A DNA stretch of 30,582 bases from CAZCGA01 sp964498075 (GTDB lineage Bacteria; Desulfobacterota; Binatia; HRBIN30): contig CAZCGA010000072.1 of NCBI GenBank assembly GCA_964498075.1, forward strand, positions 1 through 30,582, given 5' to 3'. Position 1 is the first letter of the stretch. Each line of letters opens with the position of its first letter. The notes beneath the pieces are model-generated. The model saw only the letters and a program-made list of their open reading frames with translations, made no database searches and was not told the DNA's origin. The position numbers and the translations under genes are program-made. Of the stretch, positions 22,981 through 30,582 are shown piece after piece.

Positions 22981-24357
22981 TCACTTGCGCGCTGGGTAGT
23001 GCAGTCGCCGCCGCAGGACGACCATCATCGGAAGCCACACGAGCACGGCGCTCCACCTGCCAGCTCGGCTGGCATCGATCGCACAATCGCCTCCCGATGA
23101 CCGGGCGGCTTCCGTCGGGACGGACGTCGCCTGGAGCGTGGCGGTGCGGCTCGGGGTAGCTGAAGGAGTCGATGTCAGCGTCACTGTGGCAGTACGCGAT
23201 GCCGTAGCCGTCGACGTCGGCGATAGCGTTGGTGTGGCCGTTGCGGACGGGCGCGGTGTTGGCGTTCCTCCGCTGTAGTCGCCTGTCGGGGTTACGGTCG
23301 GCGTGGGGCTGGTCCCAATCACTGCCGGGCCGATGAACTGGCCGAAGGCAACGGGGGCGTGGCCGACCGGCACGGTCTTTACGAGTGTGTTTGTAGCAGT
23401 ATCAACGATGGCGACCATGTCCGCGCTCTTCACGGCCACGTACACCTGCGAACCGTCCGGCGTGACCGCCACCCCTTGCCCGACGCCACCGATGGGCACC
23501 TTGGTGAGAAGTGAGTGTCTGTCGGCGTCGATGACCGCCAGTGTGGGCTCGGCACGGCTGGCCGCATACACGCGCTTTCCCGTCGGATCGACCGCAACGC
23601 CGAACAGACCTGTGTAGATGCCGCCGATGTGCGCCGTACCGAGGGCAATCTTGAAGACGCCGGCGGCTTCGATGTCCGACACCGCGTCGGACGGAATTGC
23701 GGACACGAGGCTCACGTCGTTCACGTAGACTCGTGTCCCCGTCGGGTCTACGGCGATGCCGGCCGGTGAATAGTCGACCGTGTCGTGGATAATCGGGCGA
23801 GCCACCTCCAAGTTGGTGGCGGTGTCGACGATCGAGATGGGAATGTCGCAAAAGATCGGGCCGCCACTGAGAATGCAGGGAAAACGCTCGGTCGTGCTCT
23901 CGTGTGTGTCGGTGACGTACACGCGCGTTCCATCCGGGCTGACGGCAACGCCAACCGGGCCTTCGCCCACGCCGACACGCGTCACTACCCCACCATGCGC
24001 AACATCAATGACGACAAGATCACCACCGGTTGCGGCATAGACAATGTCCCCTGAGGGGTGAACGGCGATGCCGATCACCCCGACGCCGATCGTCGCGATC
24101 ACCTCGTTCGAGGTTGTATCGATGACACTCACGCTTGCAGGATGTCCGACGTACACACGGGTCCCGTCCGGCGCCACCGCGACACCAAGCGGAGCCCCGC
24201 CGACGGTGATCGTGCCGCTGACTGCCGCGGTGGCCACGTCGATAACGGACACCGTCGTGTCCTGCGAGTTCGTGATGTACGCAAACGGCGCGGCCAGAGC
24301 CGGGGCACAAGCGGCAACCAGCAACCAAGGAGAAATGAGAACGGATTTCGGGTTCAT
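22981..24357 (-). CDS. Secreted YVTN-type beta-propeller protein with Thr/Pro linker and C-terminal anchor
   Basis: This 458-residue protein has a signal peptide (MNPKSVLISPWLLVAACAPA). About seven YVTN-type blades follow, e.g. APFAYITNSQDTTVSVIDVA and GVAVSPDGTRVYVTD. Next is a low-complexity Thr/Pro/Ser stretch (from TPTPTVTPTGDYSGG), then GGDCAID, a hydrophobic segment and an RRR-containing end. That C-terminus resembles Cys-type sorting signals such as MYXO-CTERM. The protein is probably exported and anchored at the surface. It starts 21 bases after the larger beta-propeller gene, which suggests an operon. Confidence 0.82.
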   Translation of the reverse strand: MNPKSVLISPWLLVAACAPALAAPFAYITNSQDTTVSVIDVATAAVSGTITVGGAPLGVAVAPDGTRVYVGHPASVSVIDTTSNEVIATIGVGVIGIAVHPSGDIVYAATGGDLVVIDVAHGGVVTRVGVGEGPVGVAVSPDGTRVYVTDTHESTTERFPCILSGGPIFCDIPISIVDTATNLEVARPIIHDTVDYSPAGIAVDPTGTRVYVNDVSLVSAIPSDAVSDIEAAGVFKIALGTAHIGGIYTGLFGVAVDPTGKRVYAASRAEPTLAVIDADRHSLLTKVPIGGVGQGVAVTPDGSQVYVAVKSADMVAIVDTATNTLVKTVPVGHAPVAFGQFIGPAVIGTSPTPTVTPTGDYSGGTPTPRPSATATPTLSPTSTATASRTATVTLTSTPSATPSRTATLQATSVPTEAARSSGGDCAIDASRAGRWSAVLVWLPMMVVLRRRLHYPARK

Positions 24358-24378
24358 TCGTTTCCGCGTCCCTCTCCG

Positions 24379-27300
24379 CTACTGCGCGGGCGCGACTTGG
24401 GTGTAGACATTGAACCTCGCACCGCTGTTGAGCCGGTTGTCACGCCAGACGAAGACGGCCTGCCCGGCGGGGAAGCTGCGGGCCACCCGCGAGTCCTCGA
24501 CGTCGGAGATGGACGCCCGATCAAAGCGGAAGTCGTTGCGCAGCTTGCCCAGCGACGCATCGAAGCTGCGCGCGAAGCCGCTGTACAGGCTGGCGCCGGG
24601 GTTGTTGACGTTGCCTTGCCATGCCAGCACGACAGGACTCGCGGCCCCGGGCGTTGGCGGGACGAGGGTTGCGACGCTCGAGGCCTTCGCCGTGTTCGCA
24701 GACTGCGGAACGGCGGGTGGACAGGAGACGGGCAGCGGGCACACGCCCGAGGGGCAGTCGCTGCCGCCGCTGCAAGCCTTCCCGTTGTTGATCCCGCCCA
24801 CGCACAGCCGGCTGCATTGCCACGAGGCGTCAGGGCAGTCGCTCGCCGTGAAGCAGGCGCGGCCGACCGTTGGACCGTTTACGCAGCGCTTGCCGCATTG
24901 CGAATCGAGGAAGCTGCAGCTCGCGAGTTGATTGTTGCAGCGCTTCGCGACAATCCGCGCGCCCGTCAGTGCGGGATCGCTCTCCCACCAGGTCACCAGC
25001 ACGTTGTCGGCGTCGTCGATCGTGATTGCCGGCTGGCTGCGGATCATGTTCGCCGGCCCGCCGCCGTCGTCGAGCGCGACGGACGCCGGCGGGTGACTGG
25101 GCAAGGCGGCACAGCTCAGACCGGAGCCCGAGCAGTCCATCCCCGAGCCGATCAGGCAGTTGCCGTACAGGTCATACTTGCTGGCGTAGATGCGTGGCGG
25201 GTCTTCCCAGACGACGAACACCTGATCGTGACTGTCGGCGGCGACGGCCGGGCGTTGCGCACTGGCCGTGGTAGAGCTGATCTTGCAGGGCGGCGTGTAG
25301 GGCGGGCCGATGCCCTGGAAATAATCGCCGTAGATGTCTTGCGGAGGGTTAGTCCCTGTCGTGCGATCCTGTTGCCATGCGAGGAAGACGCCCGTGCTCA
25401 GCAAAGGGACAACGGATGGGTTTTTCGCGTTCAGCCCTGGCCCGGCCTGGTCGCCGCGAAGGTCGGGGGAGAACAACCGCGAACCATCACTGTAGACCAG
25501 GTTGAAGAACACGTTGTTGACGCCGTTGCGGTTGTCGTGCCACGCGACCCTAGCATAGATGGGCGTTACGTTGGCGTTCCGATACTGCGACACCGACACT
25601 CCCTGGACCACGTGCGTGCTGTACGTGTCGTCGACCCGGAAGTCGGCCCCGAGCGGCGTGGGCTTGTTGTTCGCGTCGTACCCGTAGCCGCGGTAGTACG
25701 CGTGGAAGTTGTTCGCTCCGATCCGATCATCGGCCCAGGCGACGGAGTACCGCTTGCCGGTCTTGCCGGTACTGAGTCGCAGCCCGACCGCAGTACCGTT
25801 GACGTTTACGCCGCCCGTGTTGACGGGGATGTCGGTTGTCGCCGGCGTGAAGGGCTTCGATTCCCAGGCGCTGCGGCCGAAGGTGAAGGCGCGCATGTAC
25901 CCTGAATCGGGATGAACCGCGAGGTCCAGTACCTGCGCTGCTGGTGGGAAGCCGATGGTGAATGTGCCCCAGAACCACGCAGTCCCGGCCGAGCTGCAGA
26001 TCCATGTTGATCCGCCGGGATTGCATGTCGAATTATCCGACGACTTGCACCCGAGGCAGCCCTGAAACATGCCGGTATCGGTAGCAACGTACACGGTGTT
26101 GCGGACGGTCGGATGCAGCACGACCTTGTTGATCGGAATATTCGGGAGGCAGGGCGAGGGTTCGCCTGGCACGTCGGGCTCGTCAGGTCGCCGCTGATGT
26201 TCTCCCACGCGACACTGCTCCACGCCTGGCCTGAGTACACCGTGCGGAAGACGTGACCGCGGGCTGCGAATGGTGGCTGAGCGTTATCGTCAAAGCTGCT
26301 CGCGGTGACGTATAGGGTGCAGGGACAGGTCGAGGTGCAGGTCGGCTGCGAGGGCGAACACTGCGCGGTGTCGGCGGCAATGCTCTTGAGCACACGATCC
26401 GGCAGCCCGGTGCGCGATGCCGCCCACGTCGGAGCAGGATCGTTGGCGTTCGCGGTCTGCCACACGCCGTCGCCTCCCGTTGCGGCAAAGACGACGTTCG
26501 AACGTGGCGTTGGTGCAGGAACCGGGGCAAAAGCAAAGGACCTGACCACAGGCACGGCGCCGGGCGTTTGTGCCGGAGGGCTTATGGGAACCCACGCAGC
26601 TGAACCCTCTGCACCGGTCGTTGTGCGGTACACCCTGTTGGCAGCGGTCGGATCGTTACTGAAGAGGGCATACACTAGAAGCGTGTTGTGGTCGGACGGA
26701 TCCATTGCGAGCGAACCGTCCGCGACGTGGACACCTGCATTGTCCGAGGGCAGGCCTCCAGCCTTGCCGACGATATCCGTGTCGCTTTCCCCGCCATTAA
26801 TCGTCTTATTGACCGTGAGTTCCAGGATGCTCGTGAAATATTGGATATTGGAGTTCGTGGGATCGATGAGGATCTGGCCGCCATCGCCAAACGCCCCCAC
26901 GCCGGTCCACACCACCGAGGCGCCTCCCTTCAGCGCGCCGTTGTCTTGGGTGCCGCCGGCGGACGCCACATAGTTCAGCGAATCGATGGTGCCGCGATAG
27001 AAGAGGACGTCCGCGAGACCGAGGTTGTTCAAGTTGTTCGACCAATCCACCGTCTGCGCGGTGAAGTTTGTAGTCTTCCAGATACCGCCGTCGTTCCCGA
27101 CGAACAGCAGGCTCGGTGGTCCCGGTGTTGGCGGCGGGACAAAGAGCAGGGCCTTATGATCGACGTGGAGCGCGGTCCCCGGGCCGACATCCTGGAATGT
27201 CGCGCCACCATCGGTGGAGCGCCAGAGGTCGATGTTCGTGCCCACGGCGATTGTCTGTCCCGTCGGATCCGCCGGGTCGACCCCGACGACTTGCATCCCG

Positions 27301-28888
27301 GTCGTACAGTCCAGCGGGGTCATGAGGTTCTGCCAGGTAGCTCCAGAGTTCGTTGTTCTGGAGAGACGGGTCGGAACGGCACCATTGCCGCAGGCGGGTG
27401 GGGCTGGGCCATAGAGCGTGTACAGCACGTCACCGCCAGAACCACCCTTGGCAATCGAAGCCCGGGCCACCTGCTGAGCCCCAGGGCCGTTCGGCAGCTG
27501 AAGAACCGGCGCGGATCCCCACGTTGCCCCGTGATTCGTCGACTTCCACCAGCCGTTCGCACTTGAGGAATTGTCGCTCTGGATGATCGCCGCATACACG
27601 GTCTGAGAGGTGGACGGACTCAGAAACACGTGAAGCATGTAGTTCGGCGTCAGGTTGTCGTTCTTCTTGGGAAGAGTAGCGAGAGTCCAGTGCACGCCAC
27701 TGCAGTCGCACGAGGCGGTGCACGAGCCCGTCAGCGCAGCGTCGTCTGAGTAGAAGAGCCCCTTGCTCGTCGCCGCCCAGACGCGGTACGGAGATGTCGG
27801 CTCGACCGCGACTTGCGGTACAACGAGATCGCTGTGCGTGTAGTCGGTCCCCGGACAATGCGCTGAATCGGGACAGGAAGGGCCGATGCGACACCAGGTC
27901 GCTCCGCTATCGCTCGTTCGGTACATTCCGAATGATCGCTGCGTATCGATCAGATTTTGCTGGGCATCTCTGTAGGCCTCCGGACAACAATTGATCCCGG
28001 TTCCAGCAAAGATCATGCTCGAATTGTTCGGGTGTACCGCGATCGCTTCGATCTGGAGGCTGGGGACGGGAACCAATGAATCATCGGTCGCCGGCAGCCA
28101 TGTGATCCCGCCATCACTCGTCTTCCAGATGCCTCCTTCGAGCGTCCCCAGGTATATCTTTTGGGGGTTCTGTGGGTTCGCTATCACGGACTGTGGATCG
28201 ACGGCGATCCACTCCACGATCCCAGCGGATCGCGGTCCGAGGTCGCCGGTGATTCCGCTCGGCCCAATGCTGTACCAGTAGTGCGGCGGGATCTGCGCCA
28301 CAGCGGAATCCCCGGACAGGCGATCCCACGCGCGGGCGAGCCACCGCAACGGTGCCGTCAACCAGGACTCCGGCTCGGCACTAAGATCAGTCAAATCTTT
28401 GCTGGCTGGCTCTGACGGCGGCACCGCTGGCTGCATCCGTTGGATATGCTCCCACGCCTTCTGGTACGCGTCCTCGGGAATCTCTCCGGACGGAAAGGCG
28501 CGCTCGTCGCGCATTCGCTTCAAGACCTCTTCGATCGGTATCTCGGCGTGCGCTCCTTTCGCCTCGCCCGCTTCGCTCTTCGGCGCGACTTCCTCCGACT
28601 CGATTTCAGGGGGCAAGCCGACCTTGGGCTCTGGAACCGGATCAGGGTCCGGCGCCAGCGGCGGCAGATCTTCGTACTTCTCCGGCGGGTCATAGTAGGT
28701 TCGCCCAGGGATGCGAATGTTGTCGCGAATATCCGGCGGGAGCTTGTCGAAGTCCACCCGCCCAACACCCGGGATGTCGACCACGCCGTGGTTCTCGGGC
28801 TGCGGGTCCGGCAGCTGCGGGACCGCTGCAGAAGCGGTAACCAGGAGAAGGATCACACTAGTCAGACACGCGGATACGACTTTGTCAT
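24379..28888 (-). pseudogene. Large secreted BNR/sialidase-like beta-propeller protein, frameshifted
   Basis: The two frames 29000-25806 and 26223-24379 are one gene of roughly 1,500 codons. The first carries a hydrophobic signal-like segment (ACLTSVILLLVTASAAVPQ), a Pro/Glu linker, then BNR-type repeats (GGIWKTSDGGITW, GMYRTSDSGATW, WWKSTNHGATW, LWRSTDGGATF). The frame breaks near 26160, where ISGDLTSPTCQANP should continue as SPCLPNIPINKVVLHPTVRN in the other frame: one C appears to be missing from a CCC run. The rest has more repeats and Cys-rich segments (CFTASDCPDASWQC). The best start, ATG 28888 after AAGGAGGG, is in a third frame and meets a stop after eight codons. This may be decay or sequence error. 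Confidence 0.65.
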
Positions 28889-29154
28889 CGCACCCTCCTT
28901 GCTGCTCGGGTTGAGCATGGCGCGGGCGGTTTGTCGTCGACGCGTCAGGACCGCGAATAGCACATCGGCTACAAGAGGCGCAACACAATCGTCTACACAT
29001 TGAACATCACGCACGCTCGTAGGAATGAGGCTCCAGCCAGGCCGACCTGCTCTGCAGCCCGGTTCGGAGAGCTCTTGGACCGGGAGGCTTTGCCTAGTAC
29101 TACTGTGTCATAAAAGCCTTGCCTTCTCCGACCGACTTGTGGCAATGAACGACC

Positions 29155-30462
29155 ATGGCAAAGCGGGTGGAGGCGGCGGAGCGGTTGGGAGTGTATTTCG
29201 AGAAATTGGACACGGTGGTCGGGCATGCTGACAGAGGAGAGCCATTGCGGGCGTCCGTGAAGGGGCTGCTGCTGCCCGGTGAGCGCAAGAGCGTTGAGCC
29301 CATGGCAGCGAAGATTGATCCGCGCCGTGTCCAGGCGCGACATCAATCGATGCATCACTTCGTTGCGCGCGCGCCGTGGGATGAACGCGAGGTGATTCGC
29401 GTGGCGCGCGATTACGCGCTTGAGCCATTGGAGCGGCATGCTCCCGTAGGGGCGTGGGTGATCGACGACACGGGAATTCCCAAAAAAGGCCGCCAGTCGG
29501 TGGGGGTGACGCGCCAGTATGGTGGGCAATTGGGCAAGCAGGACAACTGCCAGGTGGTGGTCACGATCTCGCTGCTCAACGCGGTGATGAGTGTGCCGGC
29601 CGCGTATCGACTCTATCTGCCGGAGGGGTGGGCCAAGGACCGCACGCGATGCCGCGCGGCCGGAGTTCCGCAGCCGATCGAGTTCCGCAAGAAGTGGGAG
29701 ATTGCGCTCGCAGAGATCGATCAGTTGCTGGCCGATGATCTGCCCCGTGCGCCCGTGCTCGCCGATGCCGGATACGGCGTGGCCACGGAGTTTCGGGAGC
29801 AACTGACAGCGCGACAGTTACTGTACGCCGTTGGCGTCAGTGAAGACGTCACCGTCTGGCCCGAAGGGACTGAACCACTTCGCCCTCCCGCTCCCTCCGT
29901 GCACCGTATGGGTCGCCCGCCCAAGCGGCTGCGGCGCGACGACCAGCACAAGCCGCGGTCGGTCAAAGCGCTGGCGCGCAGCCTGTCGGCCGCCCAGTGG
30001 AAGGAGGTGCGCTGGCGCGAAGGGACAAAGGGAACGATGCGCTCACGGTTTGCCGCGCTGCGTGTACGAGCGGCGCACCGCGACTATGGGCGCACCGCGC
30101 CGCGGGATCTCGAGTGGCTGCTGGTCGAGTGGCCTTCCGGCGAGAAGGAGCCGATCAAGTACTGGCTGTCGACCGTCTCGGAGAAGGGCAGCATCGAAGC
30201 TCTGGTGCGTCTCGTGAAGATGCGATGGCGCATCGAACGCGACTATCAGGAGATGAAGGACGAACTCGGGCTCGATCACTACGAAGGTCGCGGCTGGTTG
30301 GGATTTCACCACCACGGTGCGCTCTGTATTGCCGCCTATGCATTCCTGGCGGCCGAGCGCGCTCGGCTTTCCCCCCCTACGCCTCTTGCCTTCCTGCGAT
30401 CCGCTCCCCTACCCAAAGGTTTCCGCCCGCGCGGCGCTGCCCCTGCGCGGGGAGCGGCATAA
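29155..30462 (+). CDS. IS701-family DDE transposase (C-terminus possibly frameshifted)
   Basis: This 435-residue transposase has the DDE triad: Asp in VIDDTGIPKKGRQSVGVTRQ, Asp in VLADAGYG, and Glu in YQEMKDELGLDHYEGRGW. These motifs define the IS4/IS701 superfamily. After FRPRGAAP the frame stops at 30462, but the +1 frame continues LRGERHNPASITTMRCQQAR with ALLSRLAHCPWC to a stop at 30577, as family C-termini do. A single-base change in the CCCC run at 30440-30443 would explain this. The catalytic core is complete, so activity is possible. The start ATG 29155 is 38 bases inside the left repeat. Confidence 0.9.
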   Translation: MAKRVEAAERLGVYFEKLDTVVGHADRGEPLRASVKGLLLPGERKSVEPMAAKIDPRRVQARHQSMHHFVARAPWDEREVIRVARDYALEPLERHAPVGAWVIDDTGIPKKGRQSVGVTRQYGGQLGKQDNCQVVVTISLLNAVMSVPAAYRLYLPEGWAKDRTRCRAAGVPQPIEFRKKWEIALAEIDQLLADDLPRAPVLADAGYGVATEFREQLTARQLLYAVGVSEDVTVWPEGTEPLRPPAPSVHRMGRPPKRLRRDDQHKPRSVKALARSLSAAQWKEVRWREGTKGTMRSRFAALRVRAAHRDYGRTAPRDLEWLLVEWPSGEKEPIKYWLSTVSEKGSIEALVRLVKMRWRIERDYQEMKDELGLDHYEGRGWLGFHHHGALCIAAYAFLAAERARLSPPTPLAFLRSAPLPKGFRPRGAAPARGAA

Positions 30463-30538
30463 TCCGGCCTCCATTACGACGATGCGCTGCCAACAGGCCC
30501 GTGCACTACTCTCCCGCTTGGCACACTGCCCGTGGTGC

Positions 30539-30565
30539 GGAACCGAAAAGACGGTTCCTTCTTTT
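30539..30565 (+). terminator. Hairpin with T-rich tail at the right end of the IS
   Basis: GGAACCG and CGGTTCC form a 7-base stem with a 6-base loop (30539-30558), followed by TTCTTTT. It is shaped like an intrinsic terminator just before the right inverted repeat. It would lie inside the coding region if the transposase C-terminus is read in the +1 frame. Confidence 0.45.
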
Positions 30566-30582
30566 ATGACACAGTAGTACTA

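Larger units (their letters stand above)
29098..30579 (+). mobile_element. IS701-family insertion sequence with inverted repeats and target duplication
   Basis: The terminal inverted repeats TACTACTGTGTCATAAAAG (29098-29116) and its exact complement (30561-30579) are 19 bases long. The left flank is CTAG (29094-29097); the right flank is CTA (30580-30582) where the window ends, so the fourth base G would lie just outside. A 4-base YTAR duplication is characteristic of IS701. The element is 1,482 bases and sits about 200 bases upstream of the large beta-propeller gene. Confidence 0.88.

Noticed and set aside
28993..29802. 269-codon minus-strand frame across the left end of the IS
   Set aside because: It is opposite the transposase DDE region and has no family features.

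Overview
The window is GC-rich chromosomal DNA from a Gram-negative bacterium. It carries a lipid A gene (lpxA), a System I cytochrome c maturation (Ccm) set, the zinc protein YacG, a wax-ester/diacylglycerol acyltransferase and a glutaryl-CoA-type dehydrogenase. The cysteine (CxxxY) form of CcmE, a Cys-rich CcmH, a DGQHR protein and secreted beta-propellers with Thr/Pro linkers point to a deltaproteobacterial-type lineage. Desulfobacterota or Binatota relatives are my best guess, but this is inference and no phylogenetic marker gene is present.

Layout. Bases 1-3415 (+) hold an isoaspartyl-methyltransferase-like gene cut by the window edge, an isoprenylcysteine-methyltransferase-like membrane protein, two tandem dodecins and a WS/DGAT acyltransferase. 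Bases 3460-5423 (-) hold an epoxide-hydrolase-like protein, an MBL-fold gene that has lost its N-terminus, and a GNAT acetyltransferase whose reading frame runs into the MBL remnant. Bases 5480-7172 are a scrap-yard: two integron attC-like hairpins, a YkgJ-type Cys-cluster gene, and a decayed toxin-antitoxin pair. A glycerophosphodiesterase follows, then a nested palindromic element.

Bases 8321-11659 (-) carry ccmE-ccmF-ccmH plus a zinc-ribbon protein in the place of ccmI. Bases 17770-20054 (+) carry ccmA-ccmB-ccmC-ccmD. Together they supply heme export and handling (CcmABCD), the heme chaperone (CcmE) and heme ligation (CcmFH). No ccmG is seen. Between the two Ccm blocks lie an NlpC/P60 hydrolase, yacG-lpxA, a DGQHR-domain protein followed closely by an unrecognised protein with kinase-like motifs, gloB, a small conserved protein and an FMN-binding oxidase-like protein.

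Bases 20055-21565 are accessory DNA: a second palindromic element, an integrase C-terminal remnant, and a HigB-like toxin fused in frame to its HigA-like antitoxin. The right part holds an acyl-CoA dehydrogenase and two secreted beta-propeller genes; the larger one is broken by at least one frameshift. The window ends with a complete IS701-family element whose 4-bp target duplication is cut by the window edge.

The observations I consider most worth following are the DGQHR plus kinase-like pair, the fused toxin-antitoxin gene, the CxxxY/Cys-rich Ccm variant, the attC-like sites and the nested palindromic element that supplies the stop codons of both flanking genes.
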